This document shows, piece by piece, positions 6,664 through 13,148 of a stretch of DNA of 13,259 bases. The translations under genes and the position numbers were made by a program. The stretch's first letter is position 1, and every line of letters starts with the position of its first letter. Below the pieces are notes generated by a model. It saw nothing but the letters and a program-made list of their open reading frames with translations. It ran no database searches and was not told the DNA's origin. The DNA comes from GCA-020344555 sp964405925 (lineage in GTDB: Bacteria; Planctomycetota; Phycisphaerae; UBA1845). The DNA lies in NCBI GenBank assembly GCA_964405925.1, contig CAYOQG010000156.1, forward strand, positions 1-13,259. The letters run 5' to 3'.

Positions 6664-6714
6664 CCGAGCCGCGGATTTCAACCCGCGCGGACAACTGAGC
6701 AGGTTCGATCCTGC
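6662..6714 (+). repeat. Tandem small hairpins in the atpH-atpA gap
   Basis: CGCGG (6670-6674) pairs with CCGCG (6683-6687), and GCAGG (6699-6703) pairs with CCTGC (6710-6714). The 12-mer AGCCGAGCCGCG at 6662-6673, starting at the second base of the atpH stop codon, recurs exactly at 11457-11468 after atpD. The remainder of the 100-base gap before atpA shows no promoter and only a weak GGAAA ribosome site. Confidence 0.35.
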
Positions 6715-6763
6715 ATCGTGAGTTAGCCAGAGAGTGCAACGATAATCGCCGGAAACCACAACC

Positions 6764-8485
6764 ATGAAATTCAGAGTTGACGAAATCTCCTCGGTGATCA
6801 CCGAAGAGATACAGCAGTATCGAAGCGAGGTGGACGTCGCCGAGGTGGGTACCGTGATCGAGGTCGGTGACGGCATCGCACGGATTTACGGTCTCACCAA
6901 TGCGATGGCCGACGAGCAGCTCGAGTTCGCCAACGGGGCCATGGGACAGGTCTTCAACCTTGAAGAGAACTCGGTCGGTGCCGTCATCCTTGGCGATTAC
7001 CTCGGGATCAAAGAGGGCGACGAGGTCCGCCGCACCGGGCAGCTTCTGAGCGTGCCCTGCGGTGACAAGATGATTGGCCGGGTCGTCGATCCACTCGGTC
7101 GTCCGCTCGATGGGATGGGTGTCATCGAAACGCCACAGCGTCGCCCGCTGGAGTTCAAAGCCCCGGGTATCGCCGCACGCCAGCCCGTCAACGAGCCACT
7201 GCAAACGGGTCTCAAGGCCATCGACAGCATGATTCCCATCGGTCGCGGACAGCGGGAGCTGATCATCGGTGACCGAAAGACCGGCAAAACCGCCATCGCC
7301 ATCGATACCATCATCAACCAGAAGGGCGGCGACGTCGTGTGCATCTACGTCGCGGTGGGGCAAAAGGAGTCCACCGTCGCGAGTGTGATCGAAAAGCTCC
7401 GCGAGCACGGGGCGATGGACTATACGATCGTCGTGGCGGCGTCGGCGTCCGATCCCGCCCCCCTGCAATACATCGCACCCTATGCCGGGGCTGCCATGGC
7501 CGAGTACTTCATGTACAACCGTGGCTGGCATACGCTTTGCATCTACGATGACCTGACAAAACAGGCACACGCCTACCGGCAGTTGTCGCTACTGCTTCGC
7601 CGTCCGCCGGGGCGGGAAGCCTATCCCGGCGACGTGTTCTATCTGCACTCGAGGTTGCTGGAACGAAGCTGCAAACTGCGCGATGAGTACGCGATTGTCC
7701 GCAAGGAGACCCCGGAGGATTGCTGCGACCGATCCGTCACCCGCAAGCATTCGCAAGGACTTGATGCCCCCGAGGAGCACCGACCGGATGACATTGACGG
7801 TCTCTACCACCGGCCGGGCGGATTCGGGCGGGCGAAAGCGTGGCTCGACTCCCTTCCGGACAAGGACTCGTACCGCGTCCACAACTTTCCGGACAGCGGC
7901 GGTTCGCTCACCGCGCTGCCGATCATCGAAACGTTGGAGGGGGAGGTGGCAGCCTATATCCCGACGAATGTGATCTCGATCACCGATGGGCAGATTTACC
8001 TGGAGCCCGACTTGTTCTTTGCCGGGGTGCGCCCGGCGGTCAACGTGGGGATCAGCGTCTCCCGTGTGGGTGGTAACGCTCAGCGAAAGGCGATGAAGAA
8101 GATCGCGGGGTCGCTGCGTTTGGATCTGGCAGCCTATCGCGAGTTGGAGGCGTTCGCCCAACTCGGTACGGAGCTTGACGCCGCAACCCAGCGACAACTC
8201 GATCGCGGGGCCCGTATGGTGGAGCTGCTCAAGCAGCCGCAGTACACACCGTATGGCCTGGAAGATCAGATCGTCAGCATTTTTGCCGGAACACAGGGGC
8301 ACTTGGATAACCTGCCCATCAGCAACGTGTTGCCCTTCGAGAAGGCCCTGGTGCGACATGTGCACGACGAGTTCCCCGAGGTACTGACCGAGATCGCGGA
8401 GACAGGTGAGCTGTCCGACGAACTGGCTGAACGGCTCACGAAGATCATCAAAGACTTCAAGGTCCAGTTCGCAAAGAAAGAGTGA
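6764..8485 (+). CDS. atpA: F1Fo ATP synthase subunit alpha, with a ~58-residue insertion
   Basis: Alpha binds non-catalytic nucleotide and supplies the arginine finger to the beta catalytic sites. The protein is 573 aa against a usual 500-515. In order: an N-terminal helix for delta contact (1-25), the beta-barrel (about 26-95), the P-loop GDRKTGKT at 169-176 (the same numbering as E. coli), the Walker B strand ending in IYDD (260-263), LHSRLLER (295-301), SLTALPIIET (381-390), the arginine finger Arg434 in SVSRVGG, and the C-terminal helical domain. The extra length lies between LLER and SLTALP: about 78 residues there against ~21 in E. coli. The insert is polar, with two adjacent Cys (320-321) and several His. 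No frame break is seen, and the flanking regions are intact, so the gene should be functional. Confidence 0.97.
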   Translation: MKFRVDEISSVITEEIQQYRSEVDVAEVGTVIEVGDGIARIYGLTNAMADEQLEFANGAMGQVFNLEENSVGAVILGDYLGIKEGDEVRRTGQLLSVPCGDKMIGRVVDPLGRPLDGMGVIETPQRRPLEFKAPGIAARQPVNEPLQTGLKAIDSMIPIGRGQRELIIGDRKTGKTAIAIDTIINQKGGDVVCIYVAVGQKESTVASVIEKLREHGAMDYTIVVAASASDPAPLQYIAPYAGAAMAEYFMYNRGWHTLCIYDDLTKQAHAYRQLSLLLRRPPGREAYPGDVFYLHSRLLERSCKLRDEYAIVRKETPEDCCDRSVTRKHSQGLDAPEEHRPDDIDGLYHRPGGFGRAKAWLDSLPDKDSYRVHNFPDSGGSLTALPIIETLEGEVAAYIPTNVISITDGQIYLEPDLFFAGVRPAVNVGISVSRVGGNAQRKAMKKIAGSLRLDLAAYRELEAFAQLGTELDAATQRQLDRGARMVELLKQPQYTPYGLEDQIVSIFAGTQGHLDNLPISNVLPFEKALVRHVHDEFPEVLTEIAETGELSDELAERLTKIIKDFKVQFAKKE

Positions 8486-8500
8486 TCGTGGTACGCGGCA

Positions 8501-8542
8501 AGCCGGGTGGCATGGGTCCCGCCCAGGCAGACCCGTCTGCAT
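8501..8542 (+). repeat. REP-like inverted-repeat element, atpA-atpG gap
   Basis: GCAGAC (8527-8532) and GTCTGC (8535-8540) form a near-perfect palindrome. Overlapping it, GGGTC (8514-8518) can instead pair with GACCC (8530-8534), giving two mutually exclusive folds. The 13-mer GACCCGTCTGCAT at 8530-8542 is the exact reverse complement of 3059-3071 near the start of atpZ. The gap (8486-8620) is otherwise unremarkable, with no promoter seen. Such GC-rich palindromes resemble dispersed repetitive extragenic elements; dispersal cannot be tested within one window. Confidence 0.35.
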
Positions 8543-8620
8543 GAAGCCCCAATGAACATCGGACATCCGTGTCACGCGAACCGACGAGACAAACGAAAGG
8601 ACCACCTGGTAAAGTGAGAG

Positions 8621-9502
8621 ATGGCTAATAGACGCGTCATTGTGAAACGTCGCAAGTCCGTACGGAACATCCGCAAGATCACCCGGACGATGCAACTGAT
8701 CGCCACGGCGCGATTTCAGGCTGCCCTGAATCGGGCGACAGCCACGAAACCGTACACCCAGAAGTTGGAGGAGCTGGTCAACGACCTTTCGCGAGCGGCT
8801 GAAGACATCTCCCACCCCCTCATGGAGACACATGAGGATGTGAAGCGATCGGCGCTGGTTCTGATCACCACCAACCGCGGTCTATGCGGTGGGTACAACG
8901 CCAACGTTCTCAGGACAGCCATCGAACACCTCGATAGACAGCGCACCCAGGCGTTGGAGACCGACGTCTATATGGTGGGGAAGAAGGGGATCAACTTCTT
9001 CCGGTTCCTCGGCCGACCGATCATCGAACGTATCACACACATTGGCGACACCCCAAAGTTCGGCGATGTGGAGCCGATCGCCAACGGTTTGATGGATCGA
9101 TTTACCAAGGGCGAGATTGGCTCCGCCTATGTGGCTTACATGAAGTTTTTCTCGATGGGGAGACAACGCCCCGTCGCTTTGCGGCTCCTTCCGATGACCC
9201 GAGAGAAGACCGAAGGCGCAGAAGAATCGGCATCTACGACGGCCATCGAGTTCGAGTTTTCGCCCGAGCCGAAGAAGCTCCTTGACGAACTGCTGCCCGC
9301 CTCGGTTCGTGTACGCCTCTTCCAGTGCTTTACCGATGCGGCGGTGAGCGAACAGATCGCAAGGATGGTGGCGATGAAGGCTGCCACCGACGCGGCAGGG
9401 GACATGATCAAGATGCTCACCCGCCAGTACAACCGGGCGCGGCAGACGCAGATTACGATGGAACTGTTGGATATTATTGGAGGAGCAGCGACCCTGGCCT
9501 GA
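8621..9502 (+). CDS. atpG: F1Fo ATP synthase subunit gamma
   Basis: Gamma is the rotating central shaft. The 293-aa protein has the family pattern: the N-terminal helix with RRKSVRNIRKITRTMQLIATAR (read with its usual spacing, residues 10-31), the central Rossmann-like domain beginning ALVLITTNRGLCGGYNAN (about 77-94), and a long C-terminal helix ending in QTQITMELLDIIGGAATLA, which inserts into the head. The length is close to the usual ~287. Start ATG 8621 gives the expected MANRR N-terminus. The stop codon (9500-9502) lies in the loop of a six-pair hairpin. The next gene in line is not atpD but an inserted four-helix-bundle gene. Confidence 0.96.
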   Translation: MANRRVIVKRRKSVRNIRKITRTMQLIATARFQAALNRATATKPYTQKLEELVNDLSRAAEDISHPLMETHEDVKRSALVLITTNRGLCGGYNANVLRTAIEHLDRQRTQALETDVYMVGKKGINFFRFLGRPIIERITHIGDTPKFGDVEPIANGLMDRFTKGEIGSAYVAYMKFFSMGRQRPVALRLLPMTREKTEGAEESASTTAIEFEFSPEPKKLLDELLPASVRVRLFQCFTDAAVSEQIARMVAMKAATDAAGDMIKMLTRQYNRARQTQITMELLDIIGGAATLA

Positions 9503-9509
9503 CGGCCAG
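9494..9509 (+). promoter_or_regulatory. Hairpin with the atpG stop codon in its loop
   Basis: CTGGCC at 9494-9499 and GGCCAG at 9504-9509 are perfect complements around the four-base loop TGAC, whose first three bases are the atpG stop codon. A ribosome finishing atpG would have to open this stem. It lies 15 bases before the inverted-repeat arm of the inserted element. No T-run follows, so it is unlikely to be an intrinsic terminator by itself. Confidence 0.45.
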
Positions 9510-9523
9510 CAAATGGCGAAGAG

Positions 9524-9572
9524 GGAATGCGGAATGGTGAAGGCGGAATGGTGAATTGGGAATGCTGAATGA
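9524..9572 (+). repeat. Imperfect 7-base repeat tract; 5' arm of the inverted repeat
   Basis: From 9524 the sequence can be read as seven consecutive heptads of the type GGAATGC or TGAANNN. GGAATG itself occurs at 9524, 9531, 9545 and 9559, spaced 7, 14 and 14. The longer unit GCGGAATGGTGAA occurs twice (9529-9541, 9543-9555). Bases 9525-9550 form the 5' arm of the inverted repeat: 25 of 26 positions are complementary to 9949-9974, with one mismatch at 9542. The last heptad contains the start codon of the four-helix-bundle gene. Confidence 0.85.
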
Positions 9573-9925
9573 CTGCTTCTGCTCGCGACATTACCGAGCG
9601 TTCGTTTCGTTTCGCGACGAGAGTCGTCCGGCTGGTCGACAGCCTGCCTCGATCAGTGGCGTGTAACGTTATCGCTAGACAGGTAATGCGGGCAGGTAGC
9701 AGCGTCGGCGCCAACGTTGAGGAAGCACAGGCGGCGTCGACGAAGAGGGAGTTCACTCGCCGAATGGAGATAGCGCAGTCGGAAGCTCGCGAGACGCTGT
9801 ACTGGTTGCGGCTGATCGCAGAGTGTGGGCTGGTCGGCAAGAGACGTCTAGCAGCGTTGCTCGACGAGGCCGATGAGCTAGTGCGCATTATTACAACGAT
9901 TGCCAAGCGCTCTCGCGGTCGGTAG
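9569..9925 (+). CDS. Four-helix-bundle protein of the S23 / 23S rRNA intervening-sequence (IVP) family
   Basis: The 118-aa protein is all-helical with no membrane segment. It shows the family marks: an aromatic-basic first helix, RAGSSVGANVEEAQ (41-54) and SEARETLYWLRLI (71-83), then a charged last helix. Founding members are encoded inside intervening sequences of 23S rRNA (Leptospira, Coxiella); most relatives are stand-alone genes of unknown role, and the Avd protein of diversity-generating retroelements has a similar fold. Members form basic ring-like oligomers and are thought to bind nucleic acid. Here the gene lies between atpG and atpD in the same direction and is enclosed by inverted repeats of a 7-base unit. 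ATG 9569 is the only sensible start; its ribosome site is poor. It looks like an insertion that keeps the operon readable, and it has no evident part in ATP synthesis. Confidence 0.88.
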   Translation: MTASARDITERSFRFATRVVRLVDSLPRSVACNVIARQVMRAGSSVGANVEEAQAASTKREFTRRMEIAQSEARETLYWLRLIAECGLVGKRRLAALLDEADELVRIITTIAKRSRGR

Positions 9926-9940
9926 TGCGCTTTGCGGACG

Positions 9941-9975
9941 TTCTTCCGCATTCCGCATTCACCATTCCGCATTCT
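9941..9975 (+). repeat. Inverted 7-base repeat tract; 3' arm of the inverted repeat
   Basis: Read on the minus strand from 9975, the sequence gives five heptads of the same GGAATGC/TGAATGC type as the 5' tract. Bases 9949-9974 are the reverse complement of 9525-9550 with a single mismatch, and one extra G-U pair (9524 with 9975) extends the stem in RNA. The arm begins 23 bases after the four-helix-bundle stop codon and ends only a few bases before the atpD ribosome site (AAGGGAAGG, 9980-9988). No T-run follows. No clear target-site duplication is visible outside the two arms. Confidence 0.85.
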
Positions 9976-9995
9976 GATCAAGGGAAGGCTGAGAT

Positions 9996-11444
9996 ATGCA
10001 AAACGGCAACTACGGCACCGTTATCCAGGTCATCGGCTCGACACTCGACGCTCAGTTTCCGGAAGACAAGATGCCCAGGATCTACAACGCGCTGCGGGCC
10101 GAGGTGGAAAGGCCGGTGCGCGGATTCACCGTCAAAGAGACCCTCTGGTGTGAGGTTGCCCAGCACTTGGGAGGTGGGCGCGTTCGAGCGGTCGCACTGG
10201 GTTCGACGAACGGGCTCCAGCGTGGCACGCAAATCCTGGACACGGGCCAGCCCGTCACCGTTCCCGTGGGCGACGAGACCCTCGGGCGGGTGTTCAACCT
10301 CGTGGGTGAGACCATCGACGGGCTGGGCGAAACCACTATCAAGGAAAGACGACCCATCCACCATGAGCCGCCCGAGCTCGCCGAGCTGACGCCCAAGACG
10401 GAGATGTTCGAGACCGGCATCAAGGTCATCGATCTACTCTGCCCGTTGGTGCGCGGGGGCAAGGCCGGGTTGTTTGGCGGAGCGGGTGTCGGGAAGACGG
10501 TCATCATTCAGGAGCTGATTGCCCGCCTCGCCCGATTCCACAGCGGATACTCCTGTTTCGCCGGTGTGGGTGAACGGACCCGCGAGGGCAACGATCTGTG
10601 GCTGGAGATGCAGGAGGCCAAGATCGGCGACACCGGAAAGCGGGTCATCGATCAGACGGTGATGGTGTTCGGCCAGATGAACGAGCCGCCGGGGGCGCGT
10701 CTTCGTGTCGGCCTTTCGGCACTGACGATGGCGGAGTATTTTCGCGATCAGACCGGTGCAGATACACTGCTGTTCATCGATAACATCTTCCGCTTCTCGC
10801 AGGCGGGTTCGGAGGTGTCAGCCCTGCTGGGGCGCATGCCTTCTGCGGTCGGCTATCAGCCAACGCTGAGCACCGAGATGGGCGCGCTGCAGGAGCGGAT
10901 CACCTCGACGGGCCGCGGGGCGGTCACCAGTATCCAGGCGATCTATGTCCCCGCGGACGACTATACCGACCCCGCACCGGCCACGGCGTTCACCCACCTG
11001 GACAGCACCGTCAATCTCGAGCGAGGCATTGCGGAAAAGGGCATCTACCCGGCTGTCGACCCTCTGGCATCGAGCAGCCGCTTGGTCGCTCCGGAACTGA
11101 TCGGCGAGCGCCACTACACCGTCGCTCGCCGCGTCCAGCAGATTCTCCAGCGATACCGAGATTTGCAGGACATCATTGCCATCCTTGGCGTCGACGAGCT
11201 GAGTGAGGAGGACAAGCTGGTCGTTGCCCGGGCCCGAAAGATCGAGCGATTCTTGTCTCAGCCGTTTTTCGTGGCGGAGCAGTTTACGGGGTTCGCGGGC
11301 AACTATACGTCGCGTGAGGATACCATTCGCTCGTTCCAGGAGCTTTGCGAAGGGAAGTGGGACCATCTGTCCGAGGGCGCCTTCATGTACGTTGGTGCCA
11401 TCGAGGAGGCTGCCGCAAAGGCGGAACGAATGGCAAAGTCCTAG
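9996..11444 (+). CDS. atpD: F1Fo ATP synthase subunit beta (catalytic)
   Basis: Beta carries the three catalytic sites that make ATP from ADP and phosphate. The 482-aa protein has a beta-barrel (1-85), the P-loop GGAGVGKT (161-168), the catalytic Glu193 in VGERTREGND, Walker B LLFIDNIFRF with Asp262, the SALLGRMPSAVGYQP segment (275-289), and the DELSEED lever motif (400-406) that contacts gamma. All are intact and the length is normal (460-480). A good ribosome site (AAGGGAAGG, 9980-9988) precedes ATG 9996, so translation can start independently of the inserted upstream gene, which matters because atpG no longer lies directly before it. Confidence 0.98.
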   Translation: MQNGNYGTVIQVIGSTLDAQFPEDKMPRIYNALRAEVERPVRGFTVKETLWCEVAQHLGGGRVRAVALGSTNGLQRGTQILDTGQPVTVPVGDETLGRVFNLVGETIDGLGETTIKERRPIHHEPPELAELTPKTEMFETGIKVIDLLCPLVRGGKAGLFGGAGVGKTVIIQELIARLARFHSGYSCFAGVGERTREGNDLWLEMQEAKIGDTGKRVIDQTVMVFGQMNEPPGARLRVGLSALTMAEYFRDQTGADTLLFIDNIFRFSQAGSEVSALLGRMPSAVGYQPTLSTEMGALQERITSTGRGAVTSIQAIYVPADDYTDPAPATAFTHLDSTVNLERGIAEKGIYPAVDPLASSSRLVAPELIGERHYTVARRVQQILQRYRDLQDIIAILGVDELSEEDKLVVARARKIERFLSQPFFVAEQFTGFAGNYTSREDTIRSFQELCEGKWDHLSEGAFMYVGAIEEAAAKAERMAKS

Positions 11445-11456
11445 AGTGTCTAACAA

Positions 11457-11490
11457 AGCCGAGCCGCGACCGTGAGGGAGCGGTCCCTTG
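11457..11490 (+). repeat. REP-like element with two alternative hairpins, atpD-atpC gap
   Basis: GACCG (11468-11472) can pair with CGGTC (11481-11485). Alternatively AGGGA (11475-11479) can pair with TCCCT (11484-11488) around a GCGG loop, with wobble extension; the two folds exclude each other. The element starts with the 12-mer AGCCGAGCCGCG (11457-11468), which is also found at 6662-6673 right after atpH. The 124-base gap contains nothing else firm apart from the palindrome AGTGATCACT (11548-11557), just before atpC. Confidence 0.4.
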
Positions 11491-11568
11491 CAGGCTATGA
11501 ACGTGCTTTAGTCAGAGCGTCTTAGACCGCGGAGCTCGAAACGGATAAGTGATCACTGATGACTTGTC

Positions 11569-11973
11569 ATGGCAAAGGCTGATACATTCCATTGCAGCGT
11601 CGTGACGCCCGAGAAGGCCGTCCTCGAGTGTGACGCCAAGTTCGTGGCATTCCCCGCCCACGACGGCGAGATGGGCGTCTTGGTCAATCGAGCCCCGCTG
11701 GTGTGCAAGCTCGGGATCGGCGGATTGCGTGTGGAGACCGCCGAGGCGAAACACCTCCTGTTCATTGACGGCGGCTTCGCCCAGGTCGTCGAGAACCGCC
11801 TGACAATCCTCACCGAACAGGCCAAGAAGCCCGACGAGATTGATCGCCCCGCCGCGGAGAAAGCCCTCGTCGAGGCTCGGGCTATGCCCATCACCGACGA
11901 CGATAGCTGGACAGCTCGCTCGAACGCTAACCGCCGGGCCGAAATGCAGATCAAACTGGCCAAGCGCAATTAA
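11569..11973 (+). CDS. atpC: F1Fo ATP synthase subunit epsilon
   Basis: Epsilon joins the foot of gamma to the c-ring and can inhibit ATP hydrolysis. The 134-aa protein has the N-terminal beta-sandwich (about 5-90) with the typical VVTPEKAVLE, FPAHDGEMGVLVNRAPLV and LFIDGGFAQVVENRLTIL stretches. A C-terminal helical region (about 92-133) has the usual alternation of Ala, Glu and Arg, although ITDDDSW (107-113) makes the turn between the helices more polar than usual. The length matches the family (130-140). No strong ribosome site precedes ATG 11569. It is the last gene of the operon. Confidence 0.94.
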   Translation: MAKADTFHCSVVTPEKAVLECDAKFVAFPAHDGEMGVLVNRAPLVCKLGIGGLRVETAEAKHLLFIDGGFAQVVENRLTILTEQAKKPDEIDRPAAEKALVEARAMPITDDDSWTARSNANRRAEMQIKLAKRN

Positions 11974-12015
11974 GGCGGCGCTCTATATGGGGCGCGCCTG
12001 CGTGACTGCCCCTGT

Positions 12016-12049
12016 AGCTGACGCCAAACAAGATTATTGGCTTTAAGCT
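12016..12049 (+). terminator. Weak terminator-like hairpin after atpC
   Basis: GCCAA (12023-12027) pairs with TTGGC (12037-12041) around a nine-base loop, followed by TTT. An outer AGCT/AGCT pair (12016-12019, 12046-12049) could extend it. The stem is short and the T-run minimal, so termination would be inefficient or Rho-assisted. A GGGGC/GCCCC pairing also exists slightly upstream (11989-12012 region). Its place between atpC and a new promoter fits the operon end. Confidence 0.3.
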
Positions 12050-12094
12050 CGTCGGCGCTGCTCGTAAGAATCCGTGCAAAGAACGGCCTGGGCC

Positions 12095-12122
12095 TTGACA
12101 GATGCTATCGTTATGATATATT
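12095..12122 (+). promoter_or_regulatory. Sigma70-like promoter for the SPFH gene
   Basis: A perfect -35 box TTGACA at 12095-12100 is followed after 16 bases by TATATT at 12117-12122, which matches five of six -10 bases. Transcription would begin near 12129, about 26 bases before the start codon. A good ribosome site (GGAGA, 12143-12147) follows. It is the best promoter match in the window and indicates that the downstream pair is expressed independently of the ATP synthase operon. Confidence 0.7.
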
Positions 12123-12154
12123 GAAGCTAGTTCCATGGTATCGGAGAATTAACA

Positions 12155-13066
12155 ATGGAAACGCGCGAATTTGAGACACGGGGCTTCGGTGGGTGGGCGT
12201 CGCTCTTGGTGCTTGTCCTTGTGGTCCTGGGGTTGGGGTACGCCGGGTATGACGCGATCAGAGATATGGTCGTACGCGTCCGGGACTTCGGTGGACCGGG
12301 CGTCGGCAATGTCCTGTACATCATTCTGTGGGGCTTGGCGTGCATCGTGTGGTTCGTGCTGATGTTTGGTTTCTTCACACTCCAGCCGAACGTGGGTGCG
12401 GTGCTGATCCTGTTTGGCAAGTACAAGGGCACCGTTCACCGCAGCGGATTCCATTGGGCCAACCCACTGCTGGAAAAGAAGAAGGTGTCGCTACGGGCCC
12501 ACAACCTCAACGGTGACAAGCTCAAGGTCAACGATCTGAGAGGTAATCCGATCGAGATTGCCGTGGTGGTGGTCTGGCGAGTGACGGACACAGCCAAGGC
12601 GGTCTTCGACGTCGAGGACTTTCAGGATTACGTCCACGTGCAGAGTGAGGCTGCCCTTCGGCACCTGGCGATGGCCTATTCGTACGACACGTTCGAGGGC
12701 GACACGCTATCGCTTCGAGGAAGTGTCGACGAGGTGTCAGAGACGCTTCAGAAGGAAGTGCAGGATCGCGTCGCCCGAGCGGGCGTGCTGGTCGAGGAGG
12801 CTCGTATCAGCCACCTGGCCTACGCACCGGAGATAGCGGGTGCCATGCTCCAGCGTCAACAGGCGGAAGCCGTCGTGGCAGCACGCACCCGAATTGTGGA
12901 AGGGGCTGTCGGGATGGTCGAGATGGCGTTGGAGAAGCTTCAAGAGCATAAGACGATCGAGCTCGACGACGAGCGCAAGGCGGCTATGGTCTCGAATCTC
13001 CTCGTCGTGCTTTGCGGGCACGATCATGCTCAGCCGATTGTCAACACGGGGACACTGTACACTTGA
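12155..13066 (+). CDS. SPFH / band-7 (prohibitin-like) membrane protein
   Basis: The 303-aa protein has two N-terminal membrane helices (about 14-34 and 51-75), then an SPFH/band-7 domain beginning QPNVGAVLILFGKYKGTV and continuing with SGFHWANPL, typical of the family. The central part (110-230) has the alternating strands and helices of the domain. The C-terminal part (about 228-265, including QRQQAEAVVAARTRIVEGA) is an Ala/Glu-rich helix likely to drive oligomerisation. SPFH proteins form large membrane-bound rings or scaffolds that organise membranes and proteases; the specific partner is unknown here. GGAGA lies seven bases before ATG 12155. It is followed by a ribbon-helix-helix gene, a pairing I recall from other bacteria but cannot check here. 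Confidence 0.88.
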   Translation: METREFETRGFGGWASLLVLVLVVLGLGYAGYDAIRDMVVRVRDFGGPGVGNVLYIILWGLACIVWFVLMFGFFTLQPNVGAVLILFGKYKGTVHRSGFHWANPLLEKKKVSLRAHNLNGDKLKVNDLRGNPIEIAVVVVWRVTDTAKAVFDVEDFQDYVHVQSEAALRHLAMAYSYDTFEGDTLSLRGSVDEVSETLQKEVQDRVARAGVLVEEARISHLAYAPEIAGAMLQRQQAEAVVAARTRIVEGAVGMVEMALEKLQEHKTIELDDERKAAMVSNLLVVLCGHDHAQPIVNTGTLYT

Positions 13067-13088
13067 TCGATTGCTTCTGACGGGGGCA

Positions 13089-13120
13089 GCGCGGTTCGGT
13101 GGACGCTTGCCGCACCGCGC
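13089..13120 (+). promoter_or_regulatory. Strong stem-loop between the SPFH and ribbon-helix-helix genes
   Basis: GCGCGGT (13089-13095) is the exact reverse complement of ACCGCGC (13114-13120). After one mismatch, CGG (13097-13099) pairs with CCG (13110-13112), and two G-U pairs can extend the stem. No T-run follows. It may stabilise the upstream mRNA, reduce transcription of the next gene, or be a DNA operator for the ribbon-helix-helix protein encoded just downstream. The choice is open. Confidence 0.5.
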
Positions 13121-13148
13121 ATGAGAACGGGGTCGCGAATCAGACGAG

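Noticed and set aside
6699..6714. tRNA T-arm-like sequence GCAGGTTCGATCCTGC before atpA
   Set aside because: It resembles a T-arm, but the loop is one base short of the canonical seven and no acceptor, D or anticodon arm can be built from the flanks. Treated as a simple hairpin.
6530..7570. Long minus-strand frames opposite atpA (6530-7570, 7589-8833) and other antisense frames
   Set aside because: They lie antisense to strongly identified ATP synthase genes, and long antisense frames are expected in GC-rich coding sequence. No domain is recognisable.
7676..7903. Frameshift pair inside atpA as the source of the extra residues
   Set aside because: The frame is open throughout, the flanking motifs are in the same frame, and alternative frames here give Arg/Ser-rich shadow peptides rather than alpha-like sequence.
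9569..9925. Diversity-generating retroelement, because the Avd accessory protein has the same fold
   Set aside because: There is no reverse transcriptase, template repeat or variable repeat in the window, and the sequence marks fit the stand-alone S23/IVP group.
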